Shown piece after piece: positions 1 through 6,561 of a stretch of 6,668 nt of DNA (position 1 is the first letter of the stretch; every line of letters begins with the position of its first letter). The translations under genes were made by a program, and so were the position numbers. A model generated the notes under the pieces. It saw nothing but the letters and a program-made list of their open reading frames with translations. It was not told the DNA's origin and did no database searches. The stretch is from Bacteroidia bacterium (GTDB lineage: Bacteria > Bacteroidota > Bacteroidia > Flavobacteriales > NORP286). The stretch is taken from positions 1-6,668 of the forward strand of contig JAESTI010000409.1 in the NCBI GenBank assembly GCA_016763665.1, in the 5' to 3' direction.

Positions 1-189
1 AATATTGTGCATGTTGATCCGTTAGAAGAAGGAGATATGACAAGACGCAAACCGGATATTACTAAGATGAAAGCCCTGATAGAAAGGGATTTAATGCCAT
101 TAGAAGAAGGAGTAGAAAAAGTTGTTCATTACTTTTGCGATACCTATCACATAGACAAGCCTAAAGTTTTGGTCGAGTCAAGTAAATAG
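1..189 (+). CDS. NAD-dependent epimerase/dehydratase (extended SDR), C-terminal fragment
   Basis: This is the last 62 codons of a gene that begins before the window; the reading frame is open from base 1 to the TAG... stop at 187-189 (TAG). The fragment reads DMTRRKPDITKMKALI, then a segment with MPLEEGVEKVVHYF. This matches the typical end of extended short-chain dehydrogenases acting on nucleotide sugars (UDP-glucuronate decarboxylase and UDP-sugar 4-epimerase types), where a 'RRPDITKAKxxLGWxP' segment is followed by 'LxEGLxxTIxYF'. Such enzymes bind NAD at an N-terminal Rossmann fold, not visible here, and make sugar precursors for surface polysaccharide. The fragment is too short to name the substrate. 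A GTG at 7-9 is in frame but is an internal valine codon, not a start. The next gene starts 31 bp after the stop. Confidence 0.75.
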   Translation, partial: NIVHVDPLEEGDMTRRKPDITKMKALIERDLMPLEEGVEKVVHYFCDTYHIDKPKVLVESSK

Positions 190-220
190 GATGACTTTCC
201 AATAAGATTCGGTTTATTTC

Positions 221-1471
221 ATGATCTATATAAAGCTACTTACTGAAAGTGTATTATTTGCCATCAATTCACTTAAAGTAAATCGGCTTAGAACGGTTCT
301 TTCTCTCCTCGGAATATCTATAGGAATTTTTACAATTATTTCTGTTTTTACTGCGGTTGATTCGCTTGAACATAAGATCAAGTCAAGTGTTGAGAGCTTA
401 GGTAATAATGTTATTTACATTCAAAAATGGCCATGGACCTTCGGACCTAACTATGCCTGGTGGGATTACTTGAAACGGCCTCAGCCGGGATTTCGTGAAA
501 TGCAAAAGTTGGAAGAGAGAGTTACATACGTTGATGCGATGGCATTTCAAACTAATGTTGGAGGAGTGTTGGTTAAATATCGAAATAACAATATTACCGA
601 TGTAGGAGTAGTAGGAGTTTCTCATGGGTATGACAGGGTGCGACCGACTGTTATTGAGAAAGGGAGGTATTTTACAGAAACGGAATCCAATTTAGGAAAG
701 AATGTTGCTATAATTGGTTACACTGTTGCCGGTGTTTTGTTTGGAGATAAAAACCCTGTCGGGGAAAAAATTCATGTGAAAAATAGAAAATTCACGGTTA
801 TCGGGGTAATTGAGAAAGAAGGTGCAAGTATGATCAATAACAGTTATGACGAAGGTATTATTATACCGTTAAATTATGCCCGCACGGTTATTAATGTTCG
901 ATCAGATAGCCATCATTCATTTATTATTGCCAAAGCTAAGGCAGGTATACCGTTAGTAGAGCTTGAAAATGATTTGAGAGGTGCAATGAGATCGTTGAGA
1001 AGGCAAAGGCCACTAGAAAAAGACAGTTTTGCTTTGAACAAAGCCAGCATGTTAATGTCTTTATTAACTCCAATGTTTATTTTAATAAACGTCATCGGAT
1101 GGATCATAGGAGGGTTTTCAGTTTTAGTTGGGGGATTCGGAATTGCAAATATCATGTTTGTCTCTGTGAAAGAGCAAACCAACATCATAGGAATACAAAA
1201 ATCATTGGGGGCAAAGAACTATTTCATTCTCATACAGTTTTTGTTTGAGTCAATTGCATTGTGCATGATGGGTGGAATTATCGGTTTGTTATTGGTATTT
1301 GGCGGCACGTTAATTACAACTCATTTGCTGGATTTTAATTTGATCCTAACAGCTAATAATATTTTACTGGCATTCTCTATTTCTATCGCAATAGGATTGA
1401 TCTCCGGATTTTGGCCGGCATATAATGCAGCTATGATGGATCCCGTTGAAGCCATAAGGCATAATTTCTGA
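221..1471 (+). CDS. MacB/FtsX-family ABC transporter permease
   Basis: This is a 416-residue inner-membrane permease of the MacB/LolCE/FtsX type. The order is typical: a short cytoplasmic start, TM1 at about residues 24-46 (LSLLGISIGIFTIISV), a large periplasmic MacB-PCD-like domain at about 50-280, then three C-terminal TM segments at about 284-312, 335-365 and 380-400. The FtsX signature lies after TM2 (SVKEQTNIIGIQKSLGA, 315-331), and the protein ends with the family's characteristic PAYNAAMMDPVEAIRH (399-414). An aromatic stretch (WPWTFGPNYAWW, 70-81) follows the start of the periplasmic domain and, from memory, is typical of Bacteroidota members. These permeases work as dimers with a MacB-type ATPase to move lipoproteins, peptides or drugs, or to transmit force across the envelope. 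No ATPase gene is nearby, so the partner must be elsewhere. The ATG at 221 puts TM1 at the usual distance from the N-terminus. The substrate is unknown. Confidence 0.93.
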   Translation: MIYIKLLTESVLFAINSLKVNRLRTVLSLLGISIGIFTIISVFTAVDSLEHKIKSSVESLGNNVIYIQKWPWTFGPNYAWWDYLKRPQPGFREMQKLEERVTYVDAMAFQTNVGGVLVKYRNNNITDVGVVGVSHGYDRVRPTVIEKGRYFTETESNLGKNVAIIGYTVAGVLFGDKNPVGEKIHVKNRKFTVIGVIEKEGASMINNSYDEGIIIPLNYARTVINVRSDSHHSFIIAKAKAGIPLVELENDLRGAMRSLRRQRPLEKDSFALNKASMLMSLLTPMFILINVIGWIIGGFSVLVGGFGIANIMFVSVKEQTNIIGIQKSLGAKNYFILIQFLFESIALCMMGGIIGLLLVFGGTLITTHLLDFNLILTANNILLAFSISIAIGLISGFWPAYNAAMMDPVEAIRHNF

Positions 1472-1512
1472 TTGATGGTTTAATTCTCGGAATTCCCTAC
1501 TTTTACTCCCTT

Positions 1513-3012
1513 ATGAGTTTCAAATCTTTTCTAAGCAAGCCTTTTGCCAATTATATCGCAGCTCAAGTTCGGACTGCGTCATTGAATGCCATAGAGCATC
1601 AGCAAAAAGTTTTTGAATCATTGATCCAAGTTGCAAAAATTACAGAATTTGGGAAAGACCACAATTTTGATTCTATCAAAACGTATGAAAATTTTAAAGC
1701 AAATATTCCTATTCGTGATTATGAAGCACTGAAGTCATATATAGATAAAGTCAGGGAAGGAGAACGAGACGTGTTATGGAAGGGAGTTCCATTATATCTT
1801 TCCAAGACTTCTGGAACTACCTCGGGATCAAAATATATTCCGATCAGTAAGGAATCAATGCCCAATCATATTAATTCTGCTAGAAACGCATTGTTAATGT
1901 ATATTGTAAATTCAGGTAATGCTTCATTTGTTTCAGGAAAAATGATATTCCTTTCGGGAAGTCCGGAAATGGAAAAAATTAACAACATTCTGGTTGGACG
2001 GTTGTCTGGAATTGTAAACCATCATGTTCCCGGCTATTTAAGGTCAAATCAATTACCTACTTATAAAACTAATTGCATTGATGATTGGGAAAGTAAGTTA
2101 GATGCGATCATTGATGAAACCATTGATCAGAAAATGGCGCTTATAAGCGGTATTCCTCCATGGGTGCAAATGTATTTCGAGAAATTAACAGAACGTTCTG
2201 GTAAAAAGATCAAAGAGTTGTTTCCTGATTTTTCATTGTTCGTTCACGGAGGAGTGAACTTTGAACCGTACAAATCTAAATTTGAAGAAAGCATTGGGGG
2301 AAAGGTTGATTATCTGGAAACCTACCCAGCATCAGAAGGGTTTATTGCTTATCAGGATACATTGGATGAGGAAGGACTATTATTAACTATCAATTCAGGA
2401 ATTTTCTACGAGTTTATTCCGGTTTCGGAGTTTTTCAATGAGGATCCGACAAGAATTTCTTTGAAAGATATTGAGCTTGGTGTTAATTATGCGATCATAT
2501 TAAATACCAATGCAGGTTTATGGGGCTATAATATTGGCGATACCGTTAAGTTTGTTAATAAAGATCCATATAGATTAGTAGTTACGGGTAGGATCAAACA
2601 GTTCATTTCTGCACAAGGTGAGCATGTGATTGTAGAAGAAGTAGAAAATGCATTGCTTAGCGCAGCAAATGATTGTAAAACAGATGTAGTTGAGTTTACG
2701 GTAGCACCTCAGTTAGAGAGTGAGGATGGAATTGCATATCACGAGTGGTTTGTAGAATTTGGAAAGACTCCTGAATCTCTTCAGGATTTTTCGGATAAAG
2801 TGGATTTGGCACTTCAACAAAAAAATTCGTATTATAAAGATTTACGTGATGGAAATATGCTTCGTAATTTGATAATAAGAGTCATGCAAAAGGATGCGTT
2901 TAGGAATTACATGAAATCCAAAGGGAAGCTTGGAGGACAAAACAAAGTACCAAGATTATCTAACGATAGAAAACTGGTAGAGGAATTGGTAAGTTATATA
3001 AAGGAAGAGTAA
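1513..3012 (+). CDS. GH3 auxin-responsive promoter family protein (acyl-adenylating, ANL-like)
   Basis: This 499-residue cytoplasmic protein is a full-length bacterial GH3 homologue. Plant GH3 enzymes adenylate a carboxylic acid and join it to an amino acid; the reaction of the bacterial branch is not established. The three nucleotide-binding motifs are present: a Ser/Thr-Gly phosphate-binding loop (SKTSGTTSGSK, 97-107), the YPASEG motif (271-276), and GYNIGDTV (338-345). They are followed by the hinge region VVTGRIKQFISAQGEHV (356-372), where the C-terminal subdomain (about 370-499) begins. The end carries the family pattern KGKLGGQNKVPRL (470-482). All the ATP-handling features are present, so it should be an active adenylate-forming enzyme; the acyl substrate and acceptor cannot be read from the sequence. 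It starts 41 bp after the permease and may be co-transcribed with it. Its TAA stop coincides with the first unit of an 8-bp repeat block. Confidence 0.92.
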   Translation: MSFKSFLSKPFANYIAAQVRTASLNAIEHQQKVFESLIQVAKITEFGKDHNFDSIKTYENFKANIPIRDYEALKSYIDKVREGERDVLWKGVPLYLSKTSGTTSGSKYIPISKESMPNHINSARNALLMYIVNSGNASFVSGKMIFLSGSPEMEKINNILVGRLSGIVNHHVPGYLRSNQLPTYKTNCIDDWESKLDAIIDETIDQKMALISGIPPWVQMYFEKLTERSGKKIKELFPDFSLFVHGGVNFEPYKSKFEESIGGKVDYLETYPASEGFIAYQDTLDEEGLLLTINSGIFYEFIPVSEFFNEDPTRISLKDIELGVNYAIILNTNAGLWGYNIGDTVKFVNKDPYRLVVTGRIKQFISAQGEHVIVEEVENALLSAANDCKTDVVEFTVAPQLESEDGIAYHEWFVEFGKTPESLQDFSDKVDLALQQKNSYYKDLRDGNMLRNLIIRVMQKDAFRNYMKSKGKLGGQNKVPRLSNDRKLVEELVSYIKEE

Positions 3013-3049
3013 TTTGATAATTTGAAAATGTGGTAATTTGATAATGTTT
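3010..3049 (+). repeat. Tandem 8-bp repeat block, left arm (consensus TAATTTGA)
   Basis: Five consecutive octamers lie in exact 8-nt register: TAATTTGA (3010), TAATTTGA (3018), AAATGTGG (3026), TAATTTGA (3034) and TAATGTTT (3042). Three are identical and two are degenerate. The first unit begins on the stop codon of the GH3 gene. A 13-mer, GTAATTTGATAAT, is therefore repeated at 3009-3021 and 3033-3045. My recollection, not a search, is that low-complexity runs built from 'ATTTGA/AATGTG' words are common between genes in Bacteroidota. Confidence 0.7.
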
Positions 3050-3072
3050 ACGATGTTTTATGACGTACTTAT

Positions 3073-3120
3073 AATATTTCAATCTTACATTTTTTTAATC
3101 TTATAATCTTTTAATCAATT
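3073..3120 (-). repeat. Tandem 8-bp repeat block, right arm (consensus AATCTTAT), apparently inverted
   Basis: Six octamers in register: AATATTTC (3073), AATCTTAC (3081), ATTTTTTT (3089), AATCTTAT (3097), AATCTTTT (3105) and AATCAATT (3113). Read on the opposite strand the units are AAGATT words separated by two bases, with an AAATGT word among them. That is the same architecture as the left arm (AATTTG words plus one AATGTG), so the two blocks look like diverged inverted copies around a core of roughly 23 bp. In RNA they could pair weakly, and the U-rich right arm might contribute to termination after the GH3 gene, but no GC-rich terminator stem is present. The repeat ends 11 bp before the dxr start codon, so it also forms most of the dxr leader region. 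Confidence 0.55.
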
Positions 3121-3131
3121 ACAAATTAAAT

Positions 3132-4283
3132 ATGTCTGCAAAAAAAATAGGATTATTAGGTTCAACAGGTTCCATCGGGGTTCAGACTATTGAAATAGTA
3201 AATGAACATTCAGAACTATTTGACATTAATCTGTTAACTGCAAATAACAACGCAGAATTACTGATCCAACAAGCATTGGAAGTTCAACCTGAATGTGTGG
3301 TAATTACCAATGAAGATAAATTCACTTTAGTGCAAGATGCGTTAAAGGAGAAGAACATAAATGTAATGGCCGGTGAGAAAGCTCTTGAAGAGGCTATCTC
3401 ATCATTGGACCTAGATGTTTTGGTTACTGCCATTGTAGGATATGCAGGCCTAAAGCCAACACTAAAAGCTATTGAAAGAGGAATTGATATTGCTTTAGCG
3501 AATAAGGAGACATTAGTGGTTGCAGGAGATTTAGTAACCAGCAATGCAAAAGCAAAGGGAGTAAATATTTTTCCTATTGATTCAGAGCATTCAGCGATTT
3601 TTCAATGTTTGGTTGGTGAGAAAATTGAAGATGTCGAGAAAATTTATCTTACTGCTTCCGGAGGGCCATTTAGAGGAAAGAGCCGTGAAGAATTAGCACA
3701 AATAACAAAAGAGCAGGCGTTAAAACATCCTAATTGGGACATGGGAGCGAAGATTACCATTGATTCAGCAACTTTAATGAACAAAGGGTTAGAAGCGATA
3801 GAAGCAAAATGGTTGTTTGATCTTTCATTTAATCAAATTGATGTCGTTGTGCATCCACAGTCAATTATTCATTCTATTGTACAGTTTAAGGATAGTTCAA
3901 TGAAGGCTCAAATGGGATTGCCGGATATGCGTTTGCCAATTCTGTATGCATTGGGTTACCCTAATAGAATTTCTTCTGATCTTCCGAGATTGGATTTTGC
4001 CAATCATCATAATTTAACCTTTGAGCAAGTTGATAAAAACACTTTTAGAAATTTAGATCTTGCATTCGAAGCGTTAAAAAAGTGTGGTAATTTGCCTTGT
4101 ATTGTTAATGCTGCAAATGAAATTGCGGTAGATGCTTTTTTAAAAGACAAGGTTGGATTTTTAGAAATGTCTGATGTAATTGAAGGTTGTATGTCGAAGG
4201 TTTCCTATATCGAAAAACCAGTTTACGATGACTATGTGGAAACCGACAGTCTGACTAGAAAAATGGCACAAGAATTGTTGTGA
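3132..4283 (+). CDS. dxr: 1-deoxy-D-xylulose 5-phosphate reductoisomerase
   Basis: Dxr (IspC) converts 1-deoxy-D-xylulose 5-phosphate to 2-C-methyl-D-erythritol 4-phosphate using NADPH and a divalent metal. This is the first committed step of the MEP isoprenoid pathway, in the cytoplasm, and the target of fosmidomycin. The 383-residue protein is near the usual length (E. coli about 398). The NADPH-binding GSTGSIG is at 10-16 and ANKETLV at 123-129. The metal ligands are visible as D150 and E152 in PIDSEHSAIFQ and E221 in SATLMNKGLEA. Phosphate and substrate residues include S176 in TASGGPF, H199, N217 and K218. The active-site flap is HPNWDMG (199-205) with W202 and M204. The C-terminal helical domain is complete. 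The ATG at 3132 places GSTGSIG at the standard position. The 5' flank is the octamer-repeat spacer, in which I see no clear promoter. The presence of dxr indicates isoprenoid supply by MEP rather than mevalonate. Confidence 0.98.
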   Translation: MSAKKIGLLGSTGSIGVQTIEIVNEHSELFDINLLTANNNAELLIQQALEVQPECVVITNEDKFTLVQDALKEKNINVMAGEKALEEAISSLDLDVLVTAIVGYAGLKPTLKAIERGIDIALANKETLVVAGDLVTSNAKAKGVNIFPIDSEHSAIFQCLVGEKIEDVEKIYLTASGGPFRGKSREELAQITKEQALKHPNWDMGAKITIDSATLMNKGLEAIEAKWLFDLSFNQIDVVVHPQSIIHSIVQFKDSSMKAQMGLPDMRLPILYALGYPNRISSDLPRLDFANHHNLTFEQVDKNTFRNLDLAFEALKKCGNLPCIVNAANEIAVDAFLKDKVGFLEMSDVIEGCMSKVSYIEKPVYDDYVETDSLTRKMAQELL

Positions 4284-4296
4284 TGTGACTAAATAA

Positions 4297-4330
4297 TTGA
4301 CCTTTTTTACGAACATATTTGCTAACTTGC
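4297..4330 (+). promoter_or_regulatory. Candidate Bacteroidota-type promoter for rseP
   Basis: A TTGACC at 4297-4302 is followed, after 20 bp, by TAACTTGC at 4323-4330. This resembles the Bacteroidota -33 TTG / -7 TAnnTTTG arrangement but has one T fewer in the -7 box. It lies in the 72-bp gap between dxr and rseP, and transcription would start about 20 bp before the rseP ATG. It suggests rseP can be expressed independently of dxr. No hairpin terminator is visible after dxr, so read-through is also possible. Confidence 0.4.
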
Positions 4331-4355
4331 AGGAAATTAAAGACAGGTAAGGATT

Positions 4356-5684
4356 ATGGAAGGATTAGTGATGACTGCCCAGTTACTTTTAGGCCTAGCA
4401 GTGCTCGTAACATTGCATGAGTTTGGCCATTACGTAACAGCACGTATGTTCGATATGCGGGTGGATCGGTTTTACATATTTTTTGATGCATGGGGCAAAA
4501 AACTCTTCAGTTTTAAGAAAGGTGATACTGAATTTGGCATTGGCTGGCTGCCAATAGGAGGATACGTTAAAATAGCCGGAATGATAGACGAGTCATTGGA
4601 TACTGAAGCCTTAAAAGCAGAACCACAACCTTGGGAATTTCGATCAAAACCAGCTTGGCAAAGGCTTATAGTTATGTTAGGGGGAGTTACAGTGAATGTT
4701 ATCTTGGGGATTCTTATCTTTTCTATGATGACTTGGGGTTATGGAGAAAGTTATTTACCCATCGATCAGGTGAACAAGCATGGAATCGTTGCATTGGATT
4801 TAGGTAAGGAAATTGGGTTTCAAACCGGAGATAAACTCATTTCAATTAATAATAGAAGACTTGAAAAATTTAAAGAGATTTTGGGGGCTGAGGTTATTTT
4901 GGGTGATAATGTAGTCTTCAATGTAAACAGGGGAGGGAACATGATTGACATTCCTATTCCCGTTGATTTTGCAGAAAAATTTACAGATGCAAAAGGAAAT
5001 ACCTTCATCGAAAAAAGGCACACTTATTTTATACAAGAAGTTTTTCCAAATTCTAATGCAGAGAAAGGTGGGATACTTCCCAATGACGAAATTTTAACCA
5101 TTAATGGTCAAGGTGCTAAGTTTTTTGATCAGTTGACTACAATCTTTCAAGAAAATAAAGGCAAGGAGGTGAATATTCTTGTATCTCGAAATAACCGTGA
5201 AGTTCCACTGAATGTTCAGGTTGGTGAAGATGGTAAGGTCGGGTTTGCTTCTAATACAACGGATTTTGAGTATGCTCACTTAGAATATAGTTTATCGGAA
5301 TCTTTTGTACTAGGAAATAGAAGAGCATGGAGTATTTTATACGAGAATATAAAAGGATTAGGTAAGATCTTTAGAGGTGAGATATCCGCCTCAAAATCGC
5401 TACATGGCCCAATAGGTATAGCAACCATTTATGGAGGAGTATGGGATTGGAAAAAATTCTGGATAATTACCGGGTTACTCTCTATGGTGTTAGCATTTGT
5501 GAATATTTTACCAATTCCAGCTTTAGATGGCGGACATGCTATGTTTTTGATAATGGAAATGGTATCAGGAAAAGCATTGAGTGATAAATTTCTAGAAAGA
5601 ACTCAAATTGCTGGTATTATCATCTTATTATCATTAATGACTTTCATAATCGGTAATGATATCTGGAAACATATTCTAAATTAA
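4356..5684 (+). CDS. rseP: RIP metalloprotease RseP (site-2 protease family)
   Basis: This is a 442-residue intramembrane zinc metalloprotease, close to E. coli RseP (450). The zinc-binding HEFGH (21-25) lies in TM1 (about 8-29). The GGYVKIAGM segment (68-76) forms the conserved membrane-reentrant region. TM2 is at about 103-126. The third zinc ligand is D391 in PIPALDGGH (386-394), within TM3 (about 370-396), and a last TM is at about 415-435. Between TM2 and TM3 are two PDZ-like domains, about 130-200 and 222-295; the second has the typical AEKGGILPNDEILTINGQ (235-252). RseP cuts anti-sigma factors and leftover signal peptides after a first cut on the outer side. No sigma/anti-sigma pair is present here, so the substrate is unknown. 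Position beside dxr is a recurrent arrangement in bacteria. The ATG at 4356 was chosen because it gives the normal short lead before HEFGH; an in-frame ATG at 4371 is an alternative. AAGGA sits only 2 nt before the start. Confidence 0.96.
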   Translation: MEGLVMTAQLLLGLAVLVTLHEFGHYVTARMFDMRVDRFYIFFDAWGKKLFSFKKGDTEFGIGWLPIGGYVKIAGMIDESLDTEALKAEPQPWEFRSKPAWQRLIVMLGGVTVNVILGILIFSMMTWGYGESYLPIDQVNKHGIVALDLGKEIGFQTGDKLISINNRRLEKFKEILGAEVILGDNVVFNVNRGGNMIDIPIPVDFAEKFTDAKGNTFIEKRHTYFIQEVFPNSNAEKGGILPNDEILTINGQGAKFFDQLTTIFQENKGKEVNILVSRNNREVPLNVQVGEDGKVGFASNTTDFEYAHLEYSLSESFVLGNRRAWSILYENIKGLGKIFRGEISASKSLHGPIGIATIYGGVWDWKKFWIITGLLSMVLAFVNILPIPALDGGHAMFLIMEMVSGKALSDKFLERTQIAGIIILLSLMTFIIGNDIWKHILN

Positions 5685-5708
5685 TAATATTACGAACAAT
5701 TCCATTTC

Positions 5709-6545
5709 ATGAGAAGCGCACTTCTCTTTTTCTTTTTCAATATTCTGTTTACACAATTTGCATTTTCTCAAGATGATGTATTAGGTACTGATATTGAGCA
5801 GGAAGAAGTGAAGTACAACTACAATAAAATAATGCTAATCCCTTATAATCCTGCAAAAGCATTTTTAGTTCAGGATGGAACAGACAGGCAAATTGCTCAA
5901 CATAGTGAAAAAGATCTGCAGGAAATCAGGAGGAGATTTCAATTTGGTTTGAATCAGGAAGTTTACTGGAAGTTAATGTCAAGGTATGACTCGCAGAATT
6001 TATTACTGGATAATTCGGAAGACGGGAAGAAAGATCTTGAATCTTTTATGAGGATTGTTAATTATCAATATGAAACTCCGTACTCAGTAAATGAGGAGGA
6101 GCAAGAAGAAAAAAAGAAGAGTTTTTGGGAAAATGTAAAAAGTAAATTAAAAAAGCCGGAGGTTGATGAAACTGAAGACCCATATACAACTTCCAAATAT
6201 AAAAAACCTAAAAAGAATGAGAAGTATATGAACGTTCGGGTGAAGAACAATGAGATATTTGAATACATGAGCGATAAATATGGAACTGATTTATTTTTCT
6301 TCATAAATATGTTTGAGTTGAAAACTGATTATAAAACTTGTTTGGATCTTTCTACCAAACAATATGCAAGGGAGGTAACTGTTCATTTTTCAATTTTTGA
6401 CAAAACTGGAACACAGATATATGGAGATAAGATTGCTGTTACTTATAATTCAAGTAGCAACGATATTACCAAAATAATACAGGCGAATTTTCCTAAAGTA
6501 GCTGACTATATAGCCTGGAATTTACCAGAACGGAAAAAATTATAA
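5709..6545 (+). CDS. Exported protein of unknown function, conserved-looking
   Basis: I do not recognise a named family for this 278-residue protein. It starts with a clear Sec signal peptide: MRSALLFFFF, a hydrophobic core, then FAFS|QDD with probable cleavage after residue 20. There is no lipobox cysteine, so it should be a soluble periplasmic or secreted protein. The mature part has two ordered-looking regions. The first, about 37-125, contains KIMLIPYNPAKAFLVQDG and FQFGLNQEVYWKL. The second, about 173-270, contains YMNVRVKNNEIFEYM, then alternating beta-like strands (REVTVHFSIFDKTGTQIYGD). They are joined by a highly charged Glu/Lys-rich linker at about 128-172. The pattern resembles uncharacterised exported Bacteroidota proteins with a 'KIMxIPF' start, but this is from memory. 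The gene begins 24 bp after rseP with no promoter or terminator between them, so co-transcription is likely. Its stop codon overlaps the promoter of the following tRNA. Confidence 0.85.
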   Translation: MRSALLFFFFNILFTQFAFSQDDVLGTDIEQEEVKYNYNKIMLIPYNPAKAFLVQDGTDRQIAQHSEKDLQEIRRRFQFGLNQEVYWKLMSRYDSQNLLLDNSEDGKKDLESFMRIVNYQYETPYSVNEEEQEEKKKSFWENVKSKLKKPEVDETEDPYTTSKYKKPKKNEKYMNVRVKNNEIFEYMSDKYGTDLFFFINMFELKTDYKTCLDLSTKQYAREVTVHFSIFDKTGTQIYGDKIAVTYNSSSNDITKIIQANFPKVADYIAWNLPERKKL

Positions 6546-6550
6546 ATTTG
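6521..6550 (+). promoter_or_regulatory. Promoter for the tRNA-Leu locus
   Basis: TAAATTTG at 6543-6550 is an exact match to the Bacteroidota -7 consensus TAnnTTTG. A TTTA at 6521-6524 sits 18 bp upstream as a partial -33 element. The -7 box overlaps the TAA stop of the exported-protein gene (6543-6545). Transcription would begin around 6556-6558, a few bases before the tRNA acceptor strand at 6562, as expected for a tRNA promoter. Confidence 0.6.
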
Positions 6551-6561
6551 CCGATTGAAAT

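Noticed and set aside
19..112. Near-identical 16-base words at 19-34 and 97-112 (CC[G/A]TTAGAAGAAGGAG)
   Set aside because: Both encode the peptide PLEEG in the same frame. The second is part of the conserved SDR C-terminus, so this is best explained as coincidence of coding.
913..1188. Minus-strand open frame of 91 codons opposite the permease gene
   Set aside because: It lies wholly inside a well-supported gene on the other strand, and its product shows no recognisable domain. The same applies to the minus-strand frames at 398-625, 3284-3544, 4820-5036 and 5094-5279.
1472..1512. Possible promoter for the GH3 gene (TTG at 1472, TACTTTTA at 1498) and a GGAATTCC palindrome at 1489-1496
   Set aside because: The -7 word ends in A instead of G and lies so close to the ATG that the transcript would be almost leaderless. 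An 8-bp palindrome in AT-rich DNA is weak evidence. Read-through from the permease gene is simpler.
3010..3120. CRISPR-like array
   Set aside because: The units are 8 bp, contiguous and degenerate, with no unique spacers, and no cas genes are present.
6065..6304. Minus-strand open frame with a Phe/Ser-rich product
   Set aside because: It is the antisense image of the Glu/Lys-rich linker of the exported protein: GAA/AAG/AAA runs read as TTC/CTT/TTT. It is not an independent gene.
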